Of a stretch of DNA of 64,000 nucleotides, positions 14,430-28,103 are shown one piece after another. Each line of letters opens with the position of its first letter. The stretch's first letter is position 1. Source of the DNA: Seriola aureovittata (taxonomy: Eukaryota > Chordata > Actinopteri > Carangiformes > Carangidae); assembly GCF_021018895.1 (NCBI RefSeq), contig NC_079377.1, positions 17,819,501 through 17,883,500 on the forward strand, given 5' to 3'. The translations under genes and the position numbers were made by a program. The notes under the pieces were generated by a model. The model had not been told where the DNA came from. It worked only from the letters and a program-made list of their open reading frames with translations, and made no database searches.

Positions 14430-17400
14430 CTGAAGATAAAGATGACAGGAAGAGTTTAGTTTAAAGACTAGTGGCACTTTTCTTTTTTTTTGTTAAATCA
14501 GACTGGGACTTTTGTGCCGTGAGGAATTTGCAGTTTTTGAAAAGAAGTTTTCTGAGTGGAAATTTGGATAAGAAACCTCTGAGGGGTCTGCGCTGCCTGT
14601 ACCTGGTTCTGTAGCAATTAAAATATCAGATGACACATTGAGCGGCTATAGAGCAATCAGCTCCAAGACACAGTGCGGTAAAAAGGGGGATAATTCCAAC
14701 AAGTACAATGGGGACAACTGATAGAGGCTGGGGTTGAAAATGACACTTTAACACGCAATCTTATTTTTCTGTTGACATTTATTGGACATAAACCCAGTGA
14801 ACATTAACAGTGATCATTCAAAGCTTAATTCACACATCATTTATCTCCCAGCATTATCTTATATTATCTAATAAATAATAAATAAATCATTTTTAGACCG
14901 AAAGACACAATTTACTTCTAGGAAATTTGCCCATTATGTTATTCACATTAGATAAATCAACAAACATTTCAGGTATATCCTTCACAATAATAGTGCTGGT
15001 GACCCTTGGCCCTCTTGAGTGGGGCGATGCACGGAGACAGTCAGTGGAGACCTACATAAGGGTCGGATCAATATTCATGAGACAGTGATCTGCCTGCTGG
15101 TCTCCAGAGCAGGACGATGGTCAATGCTGAGGCAGACAGCGAGTCTCTTGGGAAACACTGGGTTCATATACTATCTGACAATAAAGCTGTGAGGTTACTG
15201 TCGGGTCAGAACTTAAGCAGCTCTGGGTTGATATAATCCTTCACCACACATGCCTGAATTCGTGCTCTCTATCTGTTTTCCTAATCAGACATTCTGATCT
15301 TTCCCTTTGGCATCGACCTCTGTGATGTTACTGCTTGTCTCTGTCCTCCCTCAGTGTTAATACTGTATCTCCTGGCTTCTGTCTTCTCTTTCCATTCATC
15401 CTAATGTGGATTTAAATCTCTTATTATGTTGCCATCATTCTTTCTTAGTCTTTCTTTGTATGTTTACCTTATTTCAGTTGACAGTCAATATTGCTTTGTT
15501 CACAACATTTTTTCAAAACCTTCTCTCATCCACATATCTCATGTCATATATATATTTTTTTATTTTCTGTGCAAAACCACTTTATTGTCAATTGAAAACA
15601 CAGATTCTTTCTTGAAGAGTCAGTATTCACAGATCTTTCATCTTTGCACAGTGTGAGTAAAACACTCCTCAGGTGATTCTAGCTCATCTAGTTTTATCCT
15701 CTGACTCCTTTTCGGACTCTTCACAGTTAGTCGGGTGGAAAGTATGAATATTTATGAGTTGCCATGACACATTAATCAGATGAATTATGCTGCACGGTTC
15801 ACTGAGCCGAACCCTCACGTCCAAGCTAATAACTTCCAGTGCCACCCAGTCCAAGTGTTCTGTCACCATCATGGGTGACATTTGTGTCATAAACTGACCC
15901 AGCATTGCCACTGACCAATGGCACATAGCTGATGAAATGCGTGCCTTTTAAGTTCTGTCGCAGGAGAAAGTACAGACCATTAAGTCACAATTTGGACGCC
16001 ACTATGATATATTTCACTTGTAAAATAGATACGCAAAAATGATCATTAGCGTGTACCATTAGCACATAAAGAGAATAGAGAATAGATACATCAAGGCCTG
16101 TGACTGCAATGTTTTTAAAAGCACTAGAATCACTAGAGAAACATGATTAATCTAAATGGTGTACTGTATGTGGTTATAATAGCTTTAAGTCACAAAACAA
16201 TATTATTACTGACAAAAGCATATAACTGCTTTTAGAATCTGCAGTTATCCCACAGTCAGTTCAGCTGTTAAGCTCCTTGGTGGTAACCCACTCAAATATC
16301 TGAAAAAGTGAATACAGCATGGCCATGTTTCAATGACAGCCGGAGCTCCAAAATACATTAATCAAATCAAGTTCAGCTGACAGATAGGCTAAATTATCCT
16401 CTTTGTGCTGTTCAGTCAATGTTATTAATCTTTCACTAGAAATAAATAAAAAATTTACCCGCAATCATGACAGCGATTTAATTAGAAGTAAGGTTTTTGA
16501 AGCTGCAGGCAACTAAATTGAGAAGTAAGGTGAGGCAGGGAGGAAGAACAGAGCACTGTGCGTATGACATTAATTTGAGTTGTTCTTGCCTATAAACATG
16601 CTGTATACATGACTTTTTGTAATGCAGTTCCAGTGCATTGTTTAGAAAATTTTAATTAGGTTGGCAGAACATAACCTCAAGATCACTCCATTACTTTATT
16701 TTCCAGATATCTGATGACAAGACCAAATAACTGGTTGTCCTTTTGTAATGGAAAAAATATATATCAAACATCAAATTACACAGGGCACAAGCCTTTTCTG
16801 ATTTGTGAGACTCTGAGTGATATATCTTAGGTGTACTTTTCAGTACATCAACCCTTATATTCAATTGAGACTTTCCTCTTCCACATCAAACAATAGACAT
16901 GATAACTCTCTGAAAAATTATGCAGAACTGAAGGGTTGCGCAGTTAAATCACTGCAATGTTCTATTCAGGCAGTTCTGTTGTGTTGAAAATTGATCATTA
17001 AGTGCTGCGGCTAGAATCTGCATATGATGAAGAGAGGAGAGAGAAAGATGATATATTTGCTTGTTTTTCATAGAGTGAGGACAAATGTAATACATCATTC
17101 ATATGAAAAACCATATATTACAGTGAGAGACAATGCTGCCATATTGTTTATAAAAAATATATAGTACAGCCATTGTCCATGTCAGTATTTAGCACATTCA
17201 ACACATACATTAAAATTGTCTCATCTTGCGTTAAAATTCACATACTAATAACTGCAGTAGTAAAACAACACTATGTGTTGAATTGGACTAAGATAATACA
17301 TTTTATTACAATGGTCAATATAGAGTAGAGGAAAAATATTGTGGATAACAGTTCTTGTTGCTCCAGGTTACTGTGCACTTGCAGACTTGTATTAACAGTC

Positions 17401-20106
17401 ACCTCTTAGTCAGTTTTTTGGTGATTGTTTAAGCCTCAGATTGGTATGCTATACTAATGATGATTAAACTTGGGCTTTATTAATGCTCTAAAACGCCGCC
17501 AGAGAAGACTGATTAGTAAACTCATGACTGCTGATTTTGTGGCACTCTTACTTCCCCATGAATTAAATATCCAATGGTGTGTGCATCACTGTGAACTGTG
17601 GCACACCATAAGTATATGGCTCTTAAATTAATTGAACCAGGCTGAAAATGCAGTCACTAGTGCAAAACGTGGGTCACATACCCATGGGTGGGACCATGTC
17701 ATTTTTGGGAGCAGCTGTGTAAGTTGGAGAGGGATGAACACATTTCAGTTCCTGTCTGTCTGCAATGATGTGAGGTTATGTTGGGAAAAAGCCAACAACT
17801 TCAGTAGCATGTAGTCAATTCAGTTAATCATATCTATGAATGTTTTCACGCACACAACAACATAGCAACACTCTGGCCACTCACAGTTCATGACTGCATG
17901 AAGGGCAAGGGCTTTAAATGAAACTGAAACAAAGGAAGGACCATTTGCAACAAGATGTGGTCTGAGCAGCCGGAAATGCGATGTAATTTCAGGCTAAATT
18001 TCACTACACCACATGATCTGAATCAACATCCCCTCAGCTGAGCCATTTTAACCATTGTGGTGCACGTTGGTTTATTTTGAGGCAGAAATTCATCAAACCA
18101 GCAGAAAACAGGGACTTGAAGCTTGAGGAGAGTAGCATTATGACAGTGTTATCACTTAAGATAAGATTGACTGAAAAAAAGTTTGCATTCATTTACAAGT
18201 ACAGTGCACTTGTGTAAGCTATCCTATTACATCCTCATAACATAGTCTAATGAGACCAATTTAGAACGTACCAAGTAATGCAGGGACAGGCCCGACTGTT
18301 AGTGCAGTGCATACATGCGTTGTTGTTGAGGGTTTTATTGCTATGATGGGACCTAAATTTCAGCCTGGAGGTGCAGTTGGTCTATTTAATGAAACATGCT
18401 GTGTGTAATTTGAATTGTCCACTTAATAACCTTAATGATTTTAAATGACTGTAACTGTAACTGCTGCAACATTTAGATAAGGTGGTTGGTGAAGGGAGAC
18501 GCCTGTCTGGACTCCTTTAGATTTATGACCATGACAACGGATGTCTCCGGTGGTCACCATTTGTGGGTTAGTACATCATTTTTTGACATATGAATTGGGT
18601 TTCTGGGTGGATACTCATCACAGTTAATGGTACAAAGGAAAGGACCATAACAGCTTATCCAATGTTTTGATAAATGCAATGTTATACACTACTTTAAATA
18701 AGCAATAAGCTAAATGAAAAATGTCTTTATCTCGTAAATGGCCTCTTCAGTAATCCACCTTCCCGTCCCGCAGGCTGCTGCGGAGGAGATTGCGTCAGTA
18801 GAATAGGGTTTCCATCTCAGTTGCTTGTTGGGCAGTTACCCAGGACATCAGTCATATCATGACTGTCCTCGTCAACTCTGTCTGTCACAGCAAGCACAGC
18901 CGCCTAATCCATCAAACATTCTGAGGTGTCACCGTCCCGTCTTCGAAGGGGAAAAAAACAACAACAAATCCTCCCTGGATGTGCAATCCATCTCAGTCCA
19001 CTAGACAGTGTCAGATGCAGACAACCTTCTGTGTGCCAGCAGCTGCAGCACCCTGGTTTAGTGGGTGGTTTAGGGAGACGCACGCCTGCCTGTCATCCCA
19101 GCGCCCTTCTGCTCACATCAAGTCCTGCTGTACTTCTTACACTCCAGTTTCAAAGCTTTTCTCTGTTTTCCTAAAGATTAGTTTGGTCATTTGAGTGTTG
19201 AATAAGTTTCATACCCTTAGGGCTCATGAACTGTGTGCCACTCAAACCCACTCCTCTGGTTTTAAAATGCATTAGTGTCAGTCTCAAACTAATGTTGGAA
19301 GTCTCTGAGCAGAACACAAGATAAACACATCTGAGGTGTGATGTATTCCAGGCAAACTCCAAATATTCACTCCAGCTTTAAGACTTTGGCTTAGTTCGGT
19401 TCTCGCAGCAGTAAATTAGTTGTTAAATTTGTCTGATTTCCGAAACCTGGACCAGTGTTTATATTTAAAGACAGATCAAAGCTTGTTGAAGAAAGGAGAT
19501 GATAAGATTAAATTAAGGAATTGCTAATGGCACTGGAGAGCCAAATCGGAGATTCCACAGGCCTTTCTGTCAGCAGGGCGGTTGGTACCATGCCATGACC
19601 ATTGTTTGACCTCTTGGACTAGATATAGACAGATGGAATAGTTTCTGAGATAGGATTAAATCAGGTGACCAGTTCCATACATCACTGTGAAATAGACACA
19701 ATCAAAGAAGGAACTGCCATATGTGCCTATGCACACTCAAAGCCACCCTAACACACTTTCCTCTAGATATCTTGAAGCCCCCCTTCTTCTCACTGCCCCT
19801 CTTGTCTTCTCTTCTATGTAGGTGACATCTCTATCCAAACGTGATTCCAGCTGCATTCCAGTAGAGGCCATATATCAGGTTATTCACCTGCTGCAAATGT
19901 TTAAGTATGAAGTCACCGCCTGCGTTTTCTGTAATTTACTTTCACTTCCTCTCTAGTTGCTCTATCTAATACTCTCTCACCCTCTTAAAGTTAGTTTGTG
20001 CATTACAGACACTCTGGACTAATAAACCAGAGAAACTGTTGTTAGTTTTAATGTGCTGACTCCGAGATTATATTGATGGTCGAATAATTAACAGGGTTTA
20101 CTTTTA

Positions 20107-20165
20107 CATTTCCTCATTTGGCAGACGCTTTTATCCAAAGCAACTTACAAGTGAGGGACATAACT
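20107..20165. repeat. teleost dispersed repeat fragment (SINE-like conserved motif)
   Basis: The phrase CATTTGGCAGACGCTTTTAT followed by CCAAAGCAACTTACAAGTGAG is a very common motif of short interspersed repeats in teleost genomes (typically TCATTTAGCAGACGCTTTTA...). Only this core is recognisable. Family, strand and full length cannot be fixed from one copy. Confidence 0.6.
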
Positions 20166-21693
20166 AAAGTTTCAGGTTCTGCCTGAAAATTCAGATTGAA
20201 GCCATATTCCCCAAAGTGAGTTAAACTTTCCCTAGACTGAAAATGTTTGCAAGTGAAGAAAAGTTATGTTGGGAGAAAATTTTAGAGTGTTTCAAACTTT
20301 TTTTTCTTACAACAAGGGCACTTAACCTATTTGACCTATCTGTGGCTGTGGAGGGAGTATTGGAAAGTGACATCACTTGAGTCATTTTAGCTTGTGCTTG
20401 GATTTATACATTTATAACAGAAAGCCTGCATTGTGAATTAGGGTTGACATGTTTGAAAAACATGGCATATACCAGTGAGGGAGGGTTTATAGACAAATGC
20501 TATTGAGTTTCATAAATGGAAAAATGTTGTGTTTTTGATCTATACTAGTGACTAAAGGTCGGGACGTCTCAGTCTGTGTTGCTTCAATTTCATCCATTCT
20601 TTTTAATCAGTCTCTTGCATCCATAAGTGATTCACAGCCTTTAAGCTACTGTAGGCTACTGATAATTTTCAAATTACTGCATGAAGTAAGTGTAACGTTC
20701 ACAACAGCCCTGAATAAAAATAGTTTCCAGGACCCAGCATCTGTTTCATTCCTTCTTGTCTATCTGTGAGTCCCTCACACATTATCGTTTTTCGACTTGT
20801 GATGATACTTGCTCATCATCATCATCCATCTCACTCTGTGCTCGTATCACATCTCTATCTTGACAACTACATTCATCGAGCCACATGTTGCCACTGGTGG
20901 CAGATTACCATAACCACTTGTCGTGAGACTTGAATGAAATGTGAGACCTGGCTTTCACTGTGAGGAATGTGAATGGCTGGCAGGTGCCTGGGGAGCTGAC
21001 GGGGTGGACCGACGACGGCGAGCCTCAACATCACACAGGTAAATGAATGTCACAACTCAGTCATGAACAGGCAGCCGAATGAGAGCAACTGCCCGCAGGC
21101 ATACTACATATCTACAAATCAAAGAATCTCATTCTGATAATCACTGTGTTTAACTGTCCACTCATGTGTTTGAATTAATAAAAATCTAAAAAAACTCATT
21201 AAGACTCTTTATGCTATCAGCCATGTTAAGAGCGTCTTAGAAATCAAATCACAGGCTAATGAAAACAAAGTAGCTTTGCACCTTCCTTTAAATCTTGTTT
21301 CCCTTTAGAGCAAGAATTGTAGATAAATCATTTGCAGTTAGATACATGTCTGGATTCAATTTAAATGGGCTCTCTTGTTGTGCTCTGGGAAAATTAGGAT
21401 TTAAGAAGATGGTGGATGAGTTACGTGCTCTCAAGTTTCACGCTATTTTCTTGTGTACATGAGAAGAACCCTGAAGACCAATATGTGAGAAAAATAGGTC
21501 GGCATGAGTAGTAATTGAATTTTCTTGTTAGCCTTTTCAACATGTCTGTGTTATTCTCATTTGAAGGTGATTGTCAGTTTTATGGGCAGTTTTTTCTTGG
21601 GTGATGAAATCAAAGGCTGAGATAGAGTGAGAGGGGAAAAAAGGATAAACAAAAATTACTGTGAGAGAGAAAATCTCTTCAGTCTTTACAATG

Positions 21694-21760
21694 ACAGAGA
21701 GAGGGCAAGGGCAAGGGAGAGGGAGCGGGAGAGAGAGAGAGATAGAGAAACAGAGGAAAA
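21694..21760. repeat. GA-rich simple sequence
   Basis: Nearly pure purine on the plus strand with GAGAGA and GGGCAAGG units. The frame reading Arg-Glu repeats through it is low complexity, not a gene. Confidence 0.85.
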
Positions 21761-22083
21761 TGAAAATTATATATTGACAGAGGGACAGAATAATGAGAAT
21801 GGGGATATATTTCATAGTTCACAGATACAAACAGTCACACTTTTCTCTTTAAATGTGAACCAGGGTGAGATAACTCTACAGTGAGCCACAGAAGTGCCAC
21901 AGAAATGAACATGTCATTAATTCATCCTGTCTTAGTGTCTGATGCAATTACAGCTAATGTCTTAGTGCAGGTCTATGGTAACACGCATGAGTTTGTATGT
22001 GAATACTGCTTCAAATTAAGAATTACTGTCTCTTATTATGTTGTCTCAGGCTACAAATGCCTTTTTGGAGACGCATCGATGAA

Positions 22084-22370
22084 ATAATGTGACTTAAGCT
22101 GCCAGACAGAAAAAGTTTCAAAGAACCCAAGGTCTCATTAGCTGTGGTAAATCAATACTTCAGTCATGTGTATGCTGAATTCAACGGTGAAAACGAATTC
22201 AAAAACACAAGGCCGTCATTTAAAAAAAAAAAAAAAAACTCATTATGGTCTAAAATGAGGTAATTTAGGCTGCCAGATAACAGAAGGTTTTTAACACATT
22301 GAGCCTCATTAACTTTTGTAAATCAATATTTAAACTACTGACATATACTGAAATGCTGCACAGTGAATTC
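22084..22370. repeat. diverged local tandem duplication
   Basis: Copy 1 at about 22084-22190 and copy 2 at about 22255-22370 share an ordered series of blocks: GCTGCCAGA, CTCATTA, GTAAATCAATA, then GAATTC, with an offset of about 170 bp. An A17 tract (22222-22238) lies between them. Many substitutions and small indels show the duplication is old. Neither copy is coding. Confidence 0.6.
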
Positions 22371-23279
22371 CTAACTACAGTATAAATGACAACTATTTAA
22401 TACTTGTTGGTTAAAGTCTAATGTGTATTGTGGCCCATGTGCTTTTTCCAACTTCTGTATCAAGAGTTAATTTTCCACAGCAGCAAATTCTGTTGTCCCC
22501 CCAGTCTTACAGTATCTTTATATTTCCATGATAGTTGCCTAAACAACATGGCTATCTGAGGAACATACACAAATTAATCATGCTCTGTGTGCTATGGATC
22601 AATATGTGTCATGTTTTGGATGTTGAGCACAAGTTCAGATGTTCTTATAAGTGAGGAGGTGATATTTCATTAAAGTACATGGACATTGATGTATGTGTGT
22701 GTGTTAGAGAGAAAGCTCCTATTAAGTACGGTAATGTTAATATTCAAGGGAAATCAGCTGGGAGCAACCTTTTATCTAATGTCTTTCATCAACTGCTTTT
22801 AGTATTGGGCCAATCCCATGACTCCCCTTTATCTCCAAATCACTTTGAATCAATGGAAATGCAGCGCTGAGGCACTAAAGCTAAAGACACAGTCTGCTGT
22901 TCTGTATTCACAAAGTGTACCTGAATTTTGTGCTGTTACAGCCACTTTAGAAGTCCATTTAGGACAATGTCAGACACACAGAGCATTTGTACGGGGGTGG
23001 GGTGGGGGGGTTACTAACATGAACACTTAAAGGCAGGGCAATTATACAATATCAAATAAAGGACCAGTCCCCTAGGCAGCCAAGATAAAATAAAAACAAA
23101 TGATGTGCTGCTAATCAAATTGAATATGAAAGTGTACAGACTGACAGCCTTATAGGTTTTCATGTGTCTGTGCGTGCTTTGGCAGCATAAGAGACTCTGT
23201 GTTGACAGAGGCAAACTGACAATGAAGTCTAAATTCACTCAGGTGCAAAGTGCTTAAGTGTGTTTGTGTTTGACCTCAC

Positions 23280-23333
23280 CTCATTGGCATAGACCCAGTG
23301 ACTGTCCTTGGATGCCAGGTTGGTTTCCACAGC
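23280..23333 (-). CDS. grid1: grid1 micro-exon-like 54-nt exon, amino-terminal domain
   Basis: This is an 18-codon exon reading AVETNLASKDSHWVYANE, flanked by acceptor CACTTCAG and donor GTGAGG, in phase 0 on both sides. It matches GluD1 about residues 243-260, a strand-turn segment of the amino-terminal domain. The AVETNLASKD phrase separates GluD1 from GluD2. It is the smallest exon here and sits between introns of 29 kb and 8.9 kb. Skipping it would keep the frame but would remove part of the domain core. Confidence 0.97.
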
Positions 23334-24155
23334 CTGAAGTGATGAACACAAAGAGAAAGAAAGAGGAGGGACAATTTAGACCATTTTAAGAACCTTGTGT
23401 GTAATTCACTGTGAGCTTACAATAGTACGTGCCAGTCCTCAGGTATCTCTGCAGCTTCATTTATAAATCTAGACATCCTAGATCACAGAGAGGGTGGTCC
23501 GATGGGTCCAGGAGAAAAAACTTAATGGAAAGGCCTGGAGCATACAGCCTTTATAAATAATGCAATGTTGAGCACATCTTCTACATGCAAGGTGAAAAGT
23601 TTTACATTGGATGTGAGAATGAAGCCTGGAGTACATATTACCCCCCACTGATATGGGACTTCATTAGCCATACTAATTTCACCTCACCTTATAAAATACA
23701 TTTTGATAGTGACATAGAAAGTGTGAGCTCACAAAAATAGGTGCTAGTGTTGGATAAATCTGTGACCTATAGTGAGTTGAGTGAGTTAGTGAGTTAAGAC
23801 TATTTAAAACTGGCCAACAGTTTCTGCTATCACAGCTATCAAAATTTGATTATCTAAATTAAATTAAGTCACCAACTTTAGTATTTGTTTTGGAACTATA
23901 CTTTTTCACTGAGGACAGCTCTGCAGTGAGAGTGCACAGCTTTTTGACAAAGCATGACTGTGTCTAGATTTTTACAACATGGTCACATTTGAAGAGGTAG
24001 AACACACATATTTGTTGCTTTGTGAACATTTCGGTTTCAGTCGCACCGCTACATGTAATCTGTCTTCTTATCCTGCTGCTCTGCTGTTACAGTGATGCTT
24101 TCCCTGTCTGAAGTCTTTATCAGGGAAATGCATAAACCAGGTTACACCAAGTTCC

Positions 24156-24188
24156 AAAAAAAAAAAGAAAAAAAAAGAAAGAGAAAAT
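24156..24188. repeat. A-rich simple sequence
   Basis: Runs of A interrupted by single G, ending AAAGAGAAA. No retroposon body was recognised upstream on either side. Confidence 0.85.
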
Positions 24189-25160
24189 AAAGTTTCTGTA
24201 CGTCGATTAGAGAAGCCAGGGTTCTTTGATGTTTAGGAAATTGGTTTAGGGCAGAATCTGGTTGGTGAAGTGTAGATAAATTCACTAAATTACCAAAACC
24301 CTCTCAGCACAGGTGAAAATAACCACCTTTGGAATTACCGTAAACTGTCCATTTAATTATTGAGTTCCTCCACCTGTCACACGACTGCACACATTTGACA
24401 TCTGTCATGCTTAGCTTCTCTGCTGCAAATTGCTGTCATTAGAATCCCTTTCACACACAGCAATGAAGACTGATATGCATACAACAACAGCATAGAACTG
24501 ATGGAACCCTGCCTCATTTTTACTCAACAACAGCATGCTCATCAATAACAGCCTGTGCAGAGCAAAGCACCAAAAACTAATCGATAGTATAACCTTGGAA
24601 GAGTCATGATTTGATTTTAATGCTCCTCTCATTTCCAGATTGTTCATATCAAATTGCACGAGGACCATACCAGTGCAAGAGCAATATTCACCTCCATGGT
24701 TGCAATGCCACATGCCTTCAACAACTGCCCTGAAATGCAAATGGATAGAGCAACATTCTCAACGGATGCTGTGAAAACCAGACAGATGCTATACTTAGTG
24801 AGTACAGATTAATGTAAATAAAGATGCATGTCATGTCATGGGGATTACCCTCACCAAATAAAATGTATCAGTTTAAAATCAATTGTTTTGTTTTTGACAA
24901 CATTTAGTGTAGTGATCATTTTGGTTACTAGTGAAACCATTCAGCTGAATTAAATCATATTTTGATTGAAAGGGTCCAGATCAGTGTACAAAAGAAAAAC
25001 ATTTGAAAATTCTCACTATTTCAAATGTATGTAATCTAGGAATTTATTGTACTGCAAGCGACTTCCAAATGTGTCAAAGGTACAGAAGAAAGAAAATATT
25101 TCCCTACTTTGTTGCACAACCTTCAGGCACAACATAACACTGGAGGGCCTGTTGTATTGT

Positions 25161-25209
25161 ATGTGTGTGTATATATATATATGTGTGTGTGTGTGTCTGT
25201 CTGTGTGTG
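25161..25209. repeat. compound (GT)n(AT)n(GT)n microsatellite
   Basis: A short TG run, then a pure AT run (25171-25181), then a longer TG run with CTGT interruptions. Confidence 0.93.
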
Positions 25210-27164
25210 CATTTGTTTGCAGGTGTGGAACAAAGCAAGATTTACAATGAAGGCTCTGGTGCCAAAGGTAAAGCTGTAGGGACCACTTTAGGAAAAAGGT
25301 GAACAAAAAGAAAGAGAAGAAACAGATAGATGAAAGTGAACTGTAGGTTCCTCTGTGTGTGGGTCCATGTGAGGATTTAGTTTGGATTTTTTTTTTGTGG
25401 AAATAAACACTGAACAGCAATATTTTAGTAAAATGACTTCATAAATGTATAGATATGGAAGCATTATTTTCTTAGTGTTTTACTATTTCAGTTAGTTTCC
25501 ATATCGCCGTGTAAACATCCTTTTCTTTCCACATGGATAATAACATTAGCACTTGAACCATACCTAATTTAAGACAACAGGACTGTTTGCTTTGACAAGA
25601 GAAATAACTTGACACATTCTTTCATCAGTAGAACACGGCCTGTGAAGCTGTGACCTCACGTGCACAACGATTCACTGTAAACCTCTTGAGTTAAAAGCAA
25701 ATGATCACTAGGGGGTTTCTGTAATCTGTACGATAGGAAGTTATCAACAAAATCCTTCCATGTGTGAATAATCCATTAATTCAAATTATGATAATGTGTC
25801 TCTGTTCCCAAATAAAATCTGACAATGAGAACTATTGTCTGCCTTGAAAATCAATCTCGACATTCAAAAGAGATGACAGCTCCTTGAACTGCATTCATTG
25901 TTCCAGACAAAATCTGTCAGGAAAAACAAAGCCAAGTACTGTAGTGTGGGTTAGTTAATATGAACCAGCTGGGATGCAATGTTTTGTTGAAGCCTTGGGC
26001 ACAACAGAAACCACCACTTGAGAGGTTCAGCTTCAGTTCACAGCACATCTGAAACACTGACAACTGTAGACACTCTAGAGATTAAGTCCTGCTAAGCTAA
26101 ATGCTGTTTGTGAGCCACTGTTTGAATGTGACAAACACATAATGGCTGACATAAGTGTCTGAGAGTTGCTGTGGCAGACTGAAAGCTCTGCTGAACTCAA
26201 AGGTGATCTGTGTGAGGTCACTTCTTGTCAATGATCAAAGGTAAGAACGACTACTGTTTTGAACTTCAAGAGAATTTGATATACACTATATATAACAGAA
26301 AACTATACTGAGATGTAACATCACAACTTGTTTTGTTTCACCTCCATTTATAAGTGGCCCCTAGGTCAGACAGTTCTCCATTTAGTGGAAAATAGAAAAA
26401 TTCATTGAAAAGATGCTGGATCATGAGAGCTCAGAAATCACTAAACCTATTGTGCTTACAGTGCTTAAGGAAGTTGCTCTTTAGGATTCAAAACTTTCAG
26501 CTCTTAAGTACAAAAGCCCCTTGTGTCTCAGTACAATTCCTACATTATTTTACCTAATCAGCCCTTTCCTGATCACACGTAGTCCTATTTCAGTCGAACT
26601 AAGCAAGGGTTTTCTGCTTTGCTTCAAATTTATCACACCAAAGCCCAAAAATCCATTTGAGACCTTAAATGTTATCGACATTCAGGCAGAGTAATTTCGC
26701 CTTTGTGTGTTTTCTTTCTTTCCATTCATTACAAGAGATGATGTAACAGTGAAACTCTGGAGAGAAATGTGGTTTTGGAGAAGGAGGCATAGACAAGAGT
26801 CTGGAGTGACATCTGAGGAATATTCTATACTATTGATACAGCCACAGCCTGGCGACGGTAAGATCTCTAATCAGAGAGGCAAAGTACCCCAGGCATGTTC
26901 TTATACAGTAGCAATGCCACAAAGGCAGCCAGAAAAACGCCAACTCCAATTTAAAACCGTGACAGCAGAAAAGGGATTGAGAAGAATTGTGGTTAGAAGG
27001 ATGGGAGAATAGGTGGGGGGAGGTTTGGGCAAGACTCAGACACCTGAGGAAGAATCTCATGAATGTGAGCAGATGAGAGAGCTCAGTGTAATGAACTCAT
27101 TCAATGCAATTATCTGTTACACTACAAAATCATCTTTTAAATATTGGAAAGCCAATTTGGCTTA

Positions 27165-27385
27165 CACACTCACTTTATTAGGTACACTTAACTAACAACA
27201 AATGCAATCTATTACAACAATCTTGCAATACAACCTTAGTTGTAATGTTCATTTTTTAGTAAAACTGTTTTAGACAGGTGTTGATTCAACTTAATGGTGG
27301 CTATAGTTTGTGCTATTGTGTAACTGTATTAGGTTATACTGATAGGTGTTTCTATTATTTTGTCCACCCTATCTATACCATTGAG
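27165..27385. mobile_element. non-autonomous DNA-transposon-like repeat
   Basis: The left end, CACTCACTTTATTAGGTACA, strongly resembles the end of fish Tc1-type elements that carry TTATTAGGTACACC. The right part, TTCTATTATTTTGTCCACCC, resembles the other end of non-autonomous copies I recall. The 220 bp between have no coding content. Assignment rests on remembered repeat ends; the boundaries and family are uncertain. Confidence 0.45.
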
Positions 27386-28069
27386 GGTAATGAGGGTATC
27401 CTAAATTCCAGAATCATCCCTCTGTGTAACACAATACAGCTGAATATACTCAACAGTATTTATGCACTACATAGAGGCATATACTATCTGCATGTATGCA
27501 CAGTATGAATTCATGCATGTCCCGGATGGATAGCTATGTAGACTCTATTTACACTTATCAGTCATAAATCAGGCATAAAATGATTGATATTGATTCTACA
27601 GGATGTTCAGCATGAAGCACAAGTGGACGGCATGAAAACAACATGCATTAACATGTTGTTTCTTTCACCCAGTCTATTTTAAATAAGTAGCATCGTTGCA
27701 GGTTTACAAAAACACTGCAGAGTAACGGTTTGCTGCTCTCATCAAAGTAAAGATAATGAAAACATTTTTTATGATTTAATTAATTGTGTTTGCAGTAATC
27801 AGAAACTAATCGAGAGCTTTAATTCCATCAAATGTGCCATCTATTACATTAACCTGCAGCTCTTCTTCTAAAAAGCCATTGTAAAATTACTTTAAGAGCT
27901 TGATTAATCAGTGAGTAAATAAAACAGCAGTAAGACCAAAAGTTAAGCCAAGCTGTACTTGAATTGCTAATTACAATTATCGTTTGTGATAATTAGCTGT
28001 TTGCCACTAATACGTGCAGTAAATGCAGTATCTTTACATCACAACTCCACCTGCAGGAAGTCTAGCATC

Positions 28070-28103
28070 AAAAAAAAAAAAAAAAGAAGAGAAAAAAAAA
28101 AAA
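28070..28103. repeat. A-rich simple sequence
   Basis: Two A runs separated by GAAGAG. No associated retroposon was recognised. Confidence 0.85.

Larger units (their letters stand above)
14430..23279 (-). other. grid1: grid1 intron (8850 bp)
   Basis: The donor is GAG|GTGAGG at 23279 and the acceptor is TATCTTCAG at 14430. It contains a teleost SINE-like motif at 20107-20165, a GA-rich run at 21694-21760 and a diverged tandem duplication at 22084-22370 with an A17 tract between the copies. The stretch 14.4-20.1 kb holds nothing I can recognise. Confidence 0.85.
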
